Below, piece after piece: positions 52,856-61,601 of a stretch of DNA of 64,000 nt. The stretch lies in contig NZ_JALIFO010000001.1 in assembly GCF_022867805.1 (NCBI RefSeq), forward strand, positions 372,001 through 436,000, written 5' to 3'. Position numbers and translations under genes: made by a program. Below the pieces are notes generated by a model. That model had not been told where the DNA came from and searched no databases. It was given only the letters and a program-made list of their open reading frames with translations. Position 1 is the first letter of the stretch, and each line of letters starts with the position of its first letter. The DNA comes from Cuneatibacter sp. NSJ-177 (GTDB lineage Bacteria > Bacillota > Clostridia > Lachnospirales > Lachnospiraceae).

Positions 52856-54736
52856 ATGAAAAAGTTAGTTTCTGACCAGCTCGTTGATTATTTGGAGCGC
52901 AGAGGCGTCGATTATGTCTTCGGTCTTTGCGGACATACGGTCATCGCTATGCTGGATGCTTTCAGCCGCGCGAAGAACCTGAGATACATCAGCGTCCGCC
53001 ACGAGCAGATCGCAGCCACCGCAGCCGACGGCTATGCCCGTGTTGCCCATAAGGCCGGCGTGATGATCTGCCACCTGGGGCCGGGCCTGACCAACGCCAC
53101 CACCGGCGTTGCCAACGCCGCTTTTGACTCCATTCCCATGGTAGTCATCGCCGGCGATGTGCCGAGCTACTACTACGGCAAGCATCCGCACCAGGAAGTC
53201 AACATGCACTGCGACGGATCCCAGTACGACATCTACAAGCCTTTCGTAAAGAGAGCTTGGAGAGTGGACCGTCCGGAAGCCTTCCCGGAAATCATGGATA
53301 AGGCGTTCCGTCTGGCAGAGTCCGGCCGTCCGGGCCCGGTTCTGATCTCCGTGCCGATGGATATGTTCTCCCGCGAAATCGAGACCGACTGCTGGGAGCG
53401 CACATACATGGACTCTCACGAGACCATCAAGCCCGCTCTGGATCCGGCTACCGCAAAAGCGATTGCCAAGGAGCTGATCGAGGCGAAGAATCCTGTCATC
53501 CATGCAGGCGGCGGCGTACTGCTGGCGCAGGCATCCGATGAGCTGGCTGCCCTGGTGGAATTCCTGGATATCCCGGTTTCCCGTACCCTGATGGGCCAGA
53601 GCTGTATTCCGGACAACCATCCGCTGATGCTGGGCCAGACCGGATTCTGGGGCTTTGAGCTGACCCATGAGAAGACCACAAAGGCAGACCGGATCCTGAT
53701 CCTGGGAAGCCGCATGGCAGAAGCCGACAGCTCTTCCTGGTACAAGGGAGTAACCTTTAACCAGAGCATCACCAAGTTCATGCAGATCGACATCGACCCC
53801 ACCGAGATCGGACGGAACTATCCGGTAATGATCGGTGCTGTGGCAGATCTGAAGCATGCCCTGGCTCAGATTCTGGAAGCGGCGAAGGAGCTGAAGCCGG
53901 AAGGAATCAGCCATCCGGAGCTGCGCAAAGAGATTGCGGACTTCAAGGCGAACTTTAAGAAAGAGAATCAGGCGATCTGCGACGACGGCCGTTTCCCGAT
54001 GACGCCTCAGCGAATCCTGAGAGACGTGAAGGCGCTGGTACCGGAAGACGCCCTGATCTTCACCGATGTGGGCTGGAACAAGAACGGAGTTGCTCAGCAG
54101 TATGACATTACCGTACCGGGCGCGATCAACCATCCTTCGGGACTTGCGACCATGGGATTCGGCGCAGGCGCAATCCTGGGCGCGAAGCTGGCTGCTCCGG
54201 AGCGCGTGGTACTGACGCTGACCGGCGACGGCGGATTCGGCGCTGCCAACCCTTGCGTAATCGCTACGGCGAAAGAGCAGGGAATCCCGGTGATCTGGAT
54301 CGTCATGAACAACAGCGCATTCGGAACCATCGCTGGCCTGGAAGGACTGCATTACACCAATGAGAAGGAGAGCTGCCCGCAGCATCTGGGAACGGAATTC
54401 AAGATCCGCCCGGCTGACGCAGAGGGAAGCTTCCGTCAGTCTTGGGAGTCCTACAGCCCGGATTGGGCAGCGATTGCCCGTGGTTACGGGATCAAGGCGA
54501 AGAAGATCGCAAGTGCGGACGAGTTTGCCGAGGTTCTGAAGGAAGCCCTGGAGTGCAACGAGCCTTATCTGATCGACGTGCCGATGGAGAACATCGCAGT
54601 ACCGACTCCTGGCGTGTGGAACATCAACGATATCTACACGAAGAAGGAGACCGTAGATGTGTGCAACGGACGTCTGAAATTCGCTGACGAGATGGGCGGC
54701 AAGGCCGCTGAGGTTGTTCGCTCCCAGGCGGATTGA
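52856..54736 (+). CDS. Thiamine pyrophosphate enzyme, acetolactate synthase-like
   Basis: A 626-residue TPP-dependent enzyme with the three-domain layout of the acetolactate synthase/pyruvate oxidase family. The catalytic glutamate is in SVRHEQIAATAADGYAR (Glu50), CHLGPGLTNATTGVANA follows, and the TPP/Mg site runs from GDGGFGAANPC to IVMNN (about residues 457-486). It is longer than catabolic AlsS and lacks a small-subunit gene. The true reaction is unknown: a carboligase, an oxo-acid decarboxylase, or a hydrolase like IolD are possible. It is probably controlled by the divergent LysR. AAGGAGG lies before the ATG, and a hairpin terminator follows. Confidence 0.85.
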   Translation: MKKLVSDQLVDYLERRGVDYVFGLCGHTVIAMLDAFSRAKNLRYISVRHEQIAATAADGYARVAHKAGVMICHLGPGLTNATTGVANAAFDSIPMVVIAGDVPSYYYGKHPHQEVNMHCDGSQYDIYKPFVKRAWRVDRPEAFPEIMDKAFRLAESGRPGPVLISVPMDMFSREIETDCWERTYMDSHETIKPALDPATAKAIAKELIEAKNPVIHAGGGVLLAQASDELAALVEFLDIPVSRTLMGQSCIPDNHPLMLGQTGFWGFELTHEKTTKADRILILGSRMAEADSSSWYKGVTFNQSITKFMQIDIDPTEIGRNYPVMIGAVADLKHALAQILEAAKELKPEGISHPELRKEIADFKANFKKENQAICDDGRFPMTPQRILRDVKALVPEDALIFTDVGWNKNGVAQQYDITVPGAINHPSGLATMGFGAGAILGAKLAAPERVVLTLTGDGGFGAANPCVIATAKEQGIPVIWIVMNNSAFGTIAGLEGLHYTNEKESCPQHLGTEFKIRPADAEGSFRQSWESYSPDWAAIARGYGIKAKKIASADEFAEVLKEALECNEPYLIDVPMENIAVPTPGVWNINDIYTKKETVDVCNGRLKFADEMGGKAAEVVRSQAD

Positions 54737-54795
54737 TGCCTTCGGTTCCCTGGTAAAATGACTGCAAAATAAATTGATGATAGTTAGAAATTAAG

Positions 54796-54890
54796 CAAAG
54801 AATTGCCATTTTGGCCCGGTATGGGCAAGGGGCCTTCCAGGGGAGCACTTTCTCTGGAGTTCAGGTCCCCAAAATGGCAATTCTTTTTGG
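54796..54890 (+). terminator. Long-stem terminator after the TPP enzyme gene
   Basis: An 18-base stem: AAAGAATTGCCATTTTGG (54797-54814) pairs perfectly with the complementary arm at 54869-54886, which ends in TTT. The 54-base loop can fold further. Confidence 0.85.
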
Positions 54891-54917
54891 CTTTTTTTCG
54901 GTTGATTCTGCGTTTCA

Positions 54918-54946
54918 TTGCGGATTGAATGGAAATGTGGTATGCT
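54918..54946 (+). promoter_or_regulatory. Promoter of the UvrA-like gene
   Basis: TTGCGG (54918-54923), a 17-base spacer and TATGCT (54941-54946) with an extended -10 TG. It lies 35 bases before the start codon. Confidence 0.55.
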
Positions 54947-54981
54947 ATTTTCCGGAATTATAGATGCAGGAGGTAGAAGCC

Positions 54982-57237
54982 ATGCCTGAATATATTCGGA
55001 TTTTCGGAGCTTCCGAGAACAATCTGAAAAATGTGTCTCTGAAAATCCCGAAAAAACAAATCACTGTATTTACCGGCGTTTCCGGTTCGGGAAAATCGTC
55101 GCTCTGTCTGGATACGATCGCCGCCGAGTCCCGCCGGGAATTGAACGAGACTTTTCCAAGCTTTGTGCAGCAGTATCTGCCGAAATATGGGCGTCCGGAG
55201 GTGGAGCGCATTGAAAATCTTCCGGTGACGATTGTGATCGACCAGAAAAAGCCGGCGGCCAACACCCGGTCCACCGTCGGGACTTATACGGACATTTATT
55301 CTCTGCTGAGGCTGCTGTTTTCCCGGATCGGAGAGCCTTTTGTCGGGTATTCCGACAGCTTTTCCTTTAATCATCCGGCCGGAAAGTGTCCGCGTTGCGA
55401 TGGCCTGGGTATGGTGACGGATCTGGACATTCATAAGCTGGTGGACTTTGACAAGTGCCTGAACGATGAGGATGTCATTCATTTCCCGACCTTTACCACC
55501 GGGGCCTGGCGCTGGAAGCGTTACGCCTATAGCGGGCTGTTTGATCTGAACAAAAAGATTAAGGATTACAGCAAAGAGGAATTGGATTTATTCCTTCATT
55601 CTCCTCAGATCCGGCTGAAAAACCCTCCGTCCAACTGGCCAAAATCGGCCAAATTTGAAGGCCTTTATCCCAGAATGTATCGAAGCATCATCACAACCAA
55701 GGAGGGAAAACGCCAGCAGAAAGTATTGGATACCATGGTGTCCACCTTTGTCTGCCCGGAGTGCGGCGGATCCCGAGTGAATGACCGGGTGAGGAGCTGT
55801 AAGATTCACGGCAAAAATATAGCGGAAGTGGTCGATATGGCGATCCCGGACGCCATCGAGTTTATCCGGAACATTGACGCTCCTTTGGCCCAGGACATCC
55901 GACGGGAGCTCTTGAAGCGTTTGGGCGCGCTGCAGAATATCGGTCTTGGTTATCTTTCCTTAAGCCGCGGAACCGGAACGCTTTCCGGCGGTGAGGCCCA
56001 GCGGATCAAGATTGCCAAGTACATCAATTCGGCTTTGACGGATATGGTCTATGTGCTGGACGAGCCCAGCGTCGGGCTGCATCCCCAGGATATCGACCGG
56101 CTAAAGGTTTCCCTGCGCCGCCTCCGGGACCATGGAAATACTGTGCTGATTGTGGAGCATCACCGGGAGATTATCGCCATGGCGGACCACATCGTGGATA
56201 TGGGGCCCATGGCCGGAAGTCACGGCGGACAGATTATGTACGAGGGGGACTACGAAGGATTGAAATCCTCCGGGACCATCACCGGGCGGATGCTGCATCA
56301 CTGCGGAGCACTGAAAACCCAGGTACGTGGGCCCAAGGGATTCTATCACCTGGAGCAGGCGGACCTGCATAACCTGCGGAATTTGACGGTGGATCTGCCG
56401 AAAGGCGTGCTGACCGTAATCGCCGGGGTCGCTGGTTCCGGGAAGAGTTCTTTGATGGAGTATTTCTGTTCCCACTGCGGAGAAGAGGTCATCTTCATCG
56501 GACAGAAAAATATCGGGATTAACCTGCGCTCCACACCGGCCACCTACCTGGATATCTCCGATTCGATCCGGAAGCTGTTTGCCAAAGCAAACGGCGTCAG
56601 CAATACCTTGTTTTCCTTCAATTCCAAAGGCGCCTGCCCGGCCTGCGGTGGCAAAGGCGTGATTGTCTCCGACATGTCCTTTATGGATTCCATCGAGACG
56701 GTCTGCGATGTCTGCCATGGAACCCGGTATGCCAAGGAGATACTGGGGTATCGTTACCAGGGGAAAAACATCGCGGAAGTCATGGATTTGACCGTGGAGG
56801 AGGCCATCGAGTTTTTTGCCGGCGAAGATTTTCTGCCGCAGCTCATTTCCCTGGAGCAAGTCGGCCTCGGTTACCTGCATCTGAATCAGGCGATGACCAC
56901 GCTATCCGGAGGAGAGCTTCAGCGTGTGAAACTTGCCAGTCAGCTTTACCGGAAAAGTGCGGTCTTTGTGCTGGATGAGCCGACCGACGGCCTGCACCTG
57001 GATGATGTGCGGAAGCTGATGATCTTGTTTAACCGGATGGTAGATCAGGGAAATACACTGTATTTGATCGAGCATAGTCTGGATGTGATGAAGGACTCTG
57101 ACTATATTGTGGAGCTGGGGCCGGGAGGCGGCATGGACGGCGGAGATCTGCTGTTCGCCGGAACCCCCCAGGAGATGCTGATGAGCGGCCGGTCGGTGAC
57201 GAGAAAGTTTCTGGAAGCCAGCCTAAAGATCCAATAG
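54982..57237 (+). CDS. Short UvrA paralogue (UvrA2-like ABC ATPase)
   Basis: A 751-residue double ABC ATPase related to UvrA but about 190 residues shorter, chiefly because the UvrB-binding insertion is missing. Walker A motifs are GVSGSGKSS and GVAGSGKSS. Signatures are LSGGEAQRIKIAK and LSGGELQRVKLAS. Walker B segments are VYVLDEPSVGLHP and VFVLDEPTDGLHL. Cysteine pairs (CPRCDGLG, CPECGG, CPACGGKG, CDVCHG) form the zinc modules. Such paralogues do not support normal excision with UvrB and are often linked to drug tolerance or self-protection. ATG 54982 has AGGAGGT 7 bases upstream. It stands alone, upstream of AEC transporters. Confidence 0.88.
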   Translation: MPEYIRIFGASENNLKNVSLKIPKKQITVFTGVSGSGKSSLCLDTIAAESRRELNETFPSFVQQYLPKYGRPEVERIENLPVTIVIDQKKPAANTRSTVGTYTDIYSLLRLLFSRIGEPFVGYSDSFSFNHPAGKCPRCDGLGMVTDLDIHKLVDFDKCLNDEDVIHFPTFTTGAWRWKRYAYSGLFDLNKKIKDYSKEELDLFLHSPQIRLKNPPSNWPKSAKFEGLYPRMYRSIITTKEGKRQQKVLDTMVSTFVCPECGGSRVNDRVRSCKIHGKNIAEVVDMAIPDAIEFIRNIDAPLAQDIRRELLKRLGALQNIGLGYLSLSRGTGTLSGGEAQRIKIAKYINSALTDMVYVLDEPSVGLHPQDIDRLKVSLRRLRDHGNTVLIVEHHREIIAMADHIVDMGPMAGSHGGQIMYEGDYEGLKSSGTITGRMLHHCGALKTQVRGPKGFYHLEQADLHNLRNLTVDLPKGVLTVIAGVAGSGKSSLMEYFCSHCGEEVIFIGQKNIGINLRSTPATYLDISDSIRKLFAKANGVSNTLFSFNSKGACPACGGKGVIVSDMSFMDSIETVCDVCHGTRYAKEILGYRYQGKNIAEVMDLTVEEAIEFFAGEDFLPQLISLEQVGLGYLHLNQAMTTLSGGELQRVKLASQLYRKSAVFVLDEPTDGLHLDDVRKLMILFNRMVDQGNTLYLIEHSLDVMKDSDYIVELGPGGGMDGGDLLFAGTPQEMLMSGRSVTRKFLEASLKIQ

Positions 57238-57246
57238 GGCGATTGG

Positions 57247-57326
57247 CCGGAGGCAATTCAAAAAATAGAAACCGCACCGGCAAGATGGAAATCCGGCGGC
57301 AATTCAGAGTAGAAACCGCACCGGCA
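57247..57326 (+). repeat. Pair of short direct repeats
   Basis: Two copies of about 33 bases, offset by 46: each reads CCGGxGGCAATTCA, then a short variable part, then TAGAAACCGCACCGGCA. They lie between the UvrA-like stop and the AEC transporter start. Function unknown; they may be part of a leader structure or a small duplication. Confidence 0.7.
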
Positions 57327-57377
57327 GGAGAGGGAGCCGGTAACTGTTTCAGGCCGGAATTTGAGAGGAGAATGGGA

Positions 57378-58307
57378 ATGGACTATGGGGTTGTTTGGAC
57401 CAACTTATTGATATTATTTGCACTGATCGCGGTGGGCTATGTGGCAGGGCGGTGCCGGGTAATCTCCCAGGAGGCGTCCAAGGATTTATCCAGCCTTCTG
57501 ATGAAAATCACCCTTCCAGCCACGATCTTTGCCTCGTTCATTCGAAGCTATGAGCCAAGTTTGTTAAAAGACGCAGGGATTATCCTGGGACTGGGCTTTT
57601 TCTTTTTCTTGCTTAGCGCCCTGCTTTCCTACTTGTTGGTCAAACCCTTCCGCGTGGCGGAGGGGAACCGGGGAATCTGGATGCTGGGCTCCACTTTTTC
57701 CAACACTGGATTTATGGGTTTTCCCATTGTGCTGGCCCTGTTTGGTGAGGAAGGCTTATTTTTAGCCTGTATCATGAACCTGTCCTTCAACGTCCTGGTC
57801 TTTAGCCTGGGGGTGAAGATGGTTTGCCTGGATTCCCAGCAAAAGGGCGGGATCCAGTGGAAGAAGATTCTGGTCAGCAATATCAATATCAGCATTGTAT
57901 TGGGACTTTTCTTTTTCCTGACTCAGATTTCGATCCCTTCCCCAGTGATGGCAGTGGTCAATTATTTTGGCGGCGTGACGACTCCCCTTTCCATGTTTTT
58001 GATCGGCCTGAGCTTGGCGAAAGGGAAGACCAGCGATCTGTTCCGGGGAAAGGACGCTTTCACTTCAACTTTTCTGCGGCTCATCGGCATGCCATTTGTG
58101 GCCTGGCTTTTGATGCGCCTGATTCCTTTTGGGGAAGGCAGTCTAATTCCCGGCGTTGTGCTGGTGATTCTGGCCATGCCGGCCCCGTCGGTGGTGCTGA
58201 TTTTGGCAGAGACCTACGGAGGAAACAGCGAGATGGCGGGGAAAGAAATTTTCCTGTCCAGCCTGCTTTGTATCGTGACGATCCCGCTGATGCTGCTGCT
58301 TTTGTGA
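57378..58307 (+). CDS. AEC family transporter
   Basis: A 309-residue auxin efflux carrier family protein with about ten membrane helices. VGYVAGRCRVISQEASKDLS, then LLMKITLPATIFASF, FSNTGFMGFPIVLALFG and AMPAPSVVLILAETYGGN are family marks. Substrates in bacteria are usually small carboxylates. ATG 57378 has GAGAGGAG 7 bases upstream and matches the start of the next paralogue (MDYSVV). It is 10 bases before that paralogue. Confidence 0.9.
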   Translation: MDYGVVWTNLLILFALIAVGYVAGRCRVISQEASKDLSSLLMKITLPATIFASFIRSYEPSLLKDAGIILGLGFFFFLLSALLSYLLVKPFRVAEGNRGIWMLGSTFSNTGFMGFPIVLALFGEEGLFLACIMNLSFNVLVFSLGVKMVCLDSQQKGGIQWKKILVSNINISIVLGLFFFLTQISIPSPVMAVVNYFGGVTTPLSMFLIGLSLAKGKTSDLFRGKDAFTSTFLRLIGMPFVAWLLMRLIPFGEGSLIPGVVLVILAMPAPSVVLILAETYGGNSEMAGKEIFLSSLLCIVTIPLMLLLL

Positions 58308-58317
58308 GAGGAGAAAG

Positions 58318-59247
58318 ATGGACTATTCGGTGGTCGTAGTCAATATCGTAGAAATCTTTGCCATGATCGGAGTGGGATTTGCAGCAGGCAAATTCGGTGT
58401 GGTCTCGGAGAAGCTTTCCTCGGAGTTATCCAGTCTTCTGATTTCCGTAACCCTTCCGGCCAGTATATTTGCTTCCATGCTGCGGGAATTTGATCTGGCG
58501 CTTTTGGAGAATTCCATTCTGATTCTATGTCTTGGCTTTGGTTTTTTGTTTCTGTCGATCGGACTGGCGTATCTGCTGGCAAAGCTGTTCCGGGTGCCGA
58601 AGCAGAAAAAAGGAGTCTGGCTTTTTGCCGCCACGTTTACCAATGCCAGTTTCATGGGATTCCCGGTGGCCCAGGCCGTATGGGGCAACGATGGCTTGTT
58701 TCTGGCCTCGATTTTGAACCTGGCCTTCACGATTTTGAATTTCAGCATCGGCGTCCGGATGATTTGCCTGAGTTCCGCAGATGAGAGAAAGATCCCGTGG
58801 AAAAAGATGCTGTTTACGCCGATCAATGTGGCGATCCTGCTGGGACTGGTTTTCTTTGTGGGCCGGATCGCCATGCCGGAGCCGGTCGCGGCCGTGGTCC
58901 GTTCTCTTGGGCAGATGACCACGCCGCTATCCATGTTTGTGATCGGCTTAAATATGGCCGCGGGAAGCTTTGTCTCTCTCTTTCAGGATAAAGACGCGCT
59001 TTCCGTATCTGTGGTGCGCCTGGTGGTGGTGCCGCTCTTGGTCTTTGCCGGCCTGAAACTTTTGCCCTGGCGGGATAACCAGGTGGTCTGCGGCGTGACA
59101 ATGCTTTTGTTTGCGATGCCTGCGCCTTCCTTATGTCTGATTTTTGCCGAGCAGTACCACTCCAATACTCCGATGGCCGTCAAAGTGATTTTTTCTTCGA
59201 CGCTGCTCAGTGTGATCACGATTCCGCTGCTTTTGCTGTTGTTATAA
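58318..59247 (+). CDS. AEC family transporter (tandem paralogue)
   Basis: Exactly the same length (309 residues) as the preceding AEC transporter and clearly related along the whole sequence: GVGFAAGKFGVVSEKLSSEL, LLISVTLPASIFASML, FTNASFMGFPVAQAVWG and AMPAPSLCLIFAEQYHSN. The pair probably arose by tandem duplication and then diverged, and may handle different acids or form one heteromeric unit. GAGAGGAG precedes the ATG. Confidence 0.9.
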   Translation: MDYSVVVVNIVEIFAMIGVGFAAGKFGVVSEKLSSELSSLLISVTLPASIFASMLREFDLALLENSILILCLGFGFLFLSIGLAYLLAKLFRVPKQKKGVWLFAATFTNASFMGFPVAQAVWGNDGLFLASILNLAFTILNFSIGVRMICLSSADERKIPWKKMLFTPINVAILLGLVFFVGRIAMPEPVAAVVRSLGQMTTPLSMFVIGLNMAAGSFVSLFQDKDALSVSVVRLVVVPLLVFAGLKLLPWRDNQVVCGVTMLLFAMPAPSLCLIFAEQYHSNTPMAVKVIFSSTLLSVITIPLLLLLL

Positions 59248-59285
59248 TTATGGGAGAAAGAGCTGCGTTTCATGTGGAAAGAACA

Positions 59286-59315
59286 TTGGACGAATGAGTT
59301 TTGCCATGCTACGAT
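59286..59315 (+). promoter_or_regulatory. Promoter of the MFS/AEC pair
   Basis: TTGGAC (59286-59291), an 18-base spacer and TACGAT (59310-59315) with an extended -10 TG, 63 bases before the MFS start. Confidence 0.5.
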
Positions 59316-59378
59316 AAAACAGGATTGACCGGGATAACCGGCTGATTGCTAAAAAATTTGTGAGAGAAGAAAAAAAAA

Positions 59379-60545
59379 ATGAAGAAATCAAGACAACTGT
59401 TGAGTATTGTAATCGTGTTTTTCTGGGCTTCGGAATACTGCCATGTCCCGTATTTTACCCCGTATCTCAATATGCTGGGGTTCTCCGTGACGGCGATCGG
59501 AATCATGGTCGGCACCTATGGGTTTACCCAGATGATCGTGCGGATTCCCCTTGGCATTTTTACGGACGTTTCCGGAAAATATAAAGCGGTTGTCGTGATG
59601 GGGACGGTGTTTACAACCGTGTCCTCCTTTGGCCTGATTTTTGCCGAGAGCATGTGGTTCGTTATGTTCTGCCGGTTTTTAGCCGGTATTGCGGCCTCCA
59701 CGTGGATTTCATTTACGGTGCTGTACTCGGCCTATTACCAGGCGGAAGAGGGGGTTCAGGCTATGGCCAATATCTCCGCGTTTAACAACGGCGGCAAGCT
59801 GCTGGCCTTTGTGCTGGGGACGATCACGGCTAATTTCTGGGGATACCGGGTGCCTTTGATTATGAGTTTCCTAACCGGCCTGGTGGCGATTGCCTTTGCC
59901 GTGGGCCTGAAAACCATTCCGATCCGCCGGGAACCCATGCAGATCTCCCATATTGTCGGTGTATTTAAAAATCCGGCCGTGCTGCTTCCTTCCTTTTTTG
60001 CAATTTTGATGCAGATGGTGCTCCACGGAACCGTATTTTCCTTTACCTCAACAATTGCGGAAAACCTAGGAGCGACAAAACTCCAGATTGGGATCAACAC
60101 CTCCCTGTTTACCGTCATTCAAGTCATTGCCGCCGGTTGGGTCGGACGAATCTTAGTGAAAAAAATCGGAACCACCAAATCGGTGATGCTGGGATTTGCC
60201 TGCATGGCCGCAGCCTGTGTGATGGAGGCCTATGCGCCCAATATCTGGGTGCTGTTTGTGGCTCAGGTGATCTGCGGTATTGGGAATCTGCTGCTGTTTT
60301 CCGTGCTGGCTGCTCTGGCGATCCGGTATGTGCCTCAGGAGAATCAATCCACAGCTATGGGATTGTTCCAGGCCCTTTACGGCATCGGTATGACAATCGG
60401 ACCTGTGATGGTTGGCAATATCGCCTCGGCCAGCAGCTATCAGACGGCGTATCTGGTTTTTGCCGTCATCTCAGCATTGTCCGTTCCGCTGGCGGCAGTC
60501 AGTCTGCCTTGGATGAAACGGAAGCAGGAACGTGTCCATGGCTAA
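59379..60545 (+). CDS. MFS transporter
   Basis: A 388-residue major facilitator with about twelve helices. GTYGFTQMIVRIPLGIFTDV then SGKYK is the loop 2-3 signature, and FCRFLAGIAASTWISF is helix 4. The second half repeats this layout with weaker motifs. Substrate is unknown; a drug or small-metabolite exporter is likely. It overlaps the third AEC gene by 8 bases. Confidence 0.88.
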   Translation: MKKSRQLLSIVIVFFWASEYCHVPYFTPYLNMLGFSVTAIGIMVGTYGFTQMIVRIPLGIFTDVSGKYKAVVVMGTVFTTVSSFGLIFAESMWFVMFCRFLAGIAASTWISFTVLYSAYYQAEEGVQAMANISAFNNGGKLLAFVLGTITANFWGYRVPLIMSFLTGLVAIAFAVGLKTIPIRREPMQISHIVGVFKNPAVLLPSFFAILMQMVLHGTVFSFTSTIAENLGATKLQIGINTSLFTVIQVIAAGWVGRILVKKIGTTKSVMLGFACMAAACVMEAYAPNIWVLFVAQVICGIGNLLLFSVLAALAIRYVPQENQSTAMGLFQALYGIGMTIGPVMVGNIASASSYQTAYLVFAVISALSVPLAAVSLPWMKRKQERVHG

Positions 60546-61461
60546 TGTTACCTTCCGTCTGTTTTCTCTTTTGCTCCCGCTTTTGCTTGGATATTTTCTG
60601 AAACGCGGGCGCTTTTTCGGCCCGGAGGATTATCGGGTTGTGGTAAGAATTATCATGAACATCACACTGCCCTGCGCGGTCATCCAGTCTTTTTATGGGT
60701 TCCAGATGGATCTGGCCTTGCTGAGCCTGACCTTCACCGGCTTTTTTGCCAACTGGGTCATGGCTTTGCTTGCCCTGGGTCTCAGCCGGAAGCAGGGAAA
60801 GAAAGAGCGGATGTTGGATATGCTCTGCGCCTCCGGCTTTAATCTGGGCAATTTTATGCTGCCTTTCACTCAGCAGTTTATCGGGGGCACCGGCGTGGCG
60901 CTCCAGTCGCTTTTTGACGTGGGAAATTCAATGATGTGCACCGGCGGCACCTATGTGTTCGGCGCCGGTGTACTGAAACTGGACGGCAAGAAGATGGGGA
61001 TCAAAGGAATCCTCTCTAAACTGGCTCATTCGACGCCCTTGGTCACCTACCTCGTCATGATTTTGCTGGCTGTGTCCCAGGTCCCGATCCCGGAGTGGGT
61101 GGCAACCGTAACGCAGCCCACAGGCGCGGCCAATGGTTTTCTTTCCATGTTTATGATCGGCATGATGTTTGAGATCCGGTTTGACGAGGCGTACCGGAAG
61201 ACGGCGGTTTCGGTGCTGGCAAAGCGGTATGCCTGCGGAACGGTGATGGCCCTGCTTTTTTATTTTGTGCTTCCCTTTGACCTTCCGGCCAGACAGATTC
61301 TGACGGTCTGCGCGTTTGCGCCGGTTCCCAGTATGGCCGCGGTTTATACGGAACAGGTGGGAGGAGACGTCGGGCTGGCCAGTTTTGTGACGTCCTGTTC
61401 TTTTGTGATCAGCGGCGTGATTGTCGTGGCCTTGATCCTTGTGATGGGACTTGGGGCTTAG
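60538..61461 (+). CDS. AEC family transporter (third copy)
   Basis: A 307-residue AEC protein, more distant from the tandem pair. YFLKRGRFFGPEDYRVVVRI, IMNITLPCAVIQSFYG, SGFNLGNFMLPFTQQFIG and CAFAPVPSMAAVYTEQ follow the family order. The start at ATG 60538 overlaps the MFS stop, with AGGAAC upstream; a GTG at 60532 is an alternative. Co-translation with the MFS gene suggests they act on related compounds. Confidence 0.88.
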   Translation: MANVTFRLFSLLLPLLLGYFLKRGRFFGPEDYRVVVRIIMNITLPCAVIQSFYGFQMDLALLSLTFTGFFANWVMALLALGLSRKQGKKERMLDMLCASGFNLGNFMLPFTQQFIGGTGVALQSLFDVGNSMMCTGGTYVFGAGVLKLDGKKMGIKGILSKLAHSTPLVTYLVMILLAVSQVPIPEWVATVTQPTGAANGFLSMFMIGMMFEIRFDEAYRKTAVSVLAKRYACGTVMALLFYFVLPFDLPARQILTVCAFAPVPSMAAVYTEQVGGDVGLASFVTSCSFVISGVIVVALILVMGLGA

Positions 61462-61492
61462 ATTTTATTCTTGCTTTATAAATTATTCAGGA

Positions 61493-61601
61493 AAACTTTA
61501 GACCAGACGGGTTGACTTAGAGTTCGCTCCAGATGGTAGGGTAATGGAGTATGGCAGCGGAGAGGGGGATGCACACTGCCATCAAAGGAGGTCTAAAGTT
61601 T
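61493..61601. repeat. 12-base inverted repeat flanking a promoter
   Basis: AAACTTTAGACC (61493-61504) and GGTCTAAAGTTT (61590-61601) are perfect inverted repeats around the promoter at 61512. The right copy covers part of the ribosome site and the TTG start of the phosphoesterase. Between them ATGGCAG/CTGCCAT (61551-61557, 61576-61582) forms a stem-loop. In readthrough RNA the left copy could cover the ribosome site; a DNA-inversion role is less likely. Confidence 0.65.
61512..61541 (+). promoter_or_regulatory. MerR-type promoter with 19-base spacer
   Basis: TTGACT (61512-61517), a 19-base spacer containing TAGAGTTCGCTCCAG, and TAGGGT (61536-61541). The long spacer with a central imperfect dyad is the mark of promoters activated by MerR-family regulators. 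No merR gene is in the window. Confidence 0.5.

Noticed and set aside
52865-54385. Long minus-strand open frame (506 codons) opposite the TPP enzyme gene
   Set aside because: It is antisense to a strongly supported gene, has no family motif and no ribosome site; it arises from codon bias on the plus strand.
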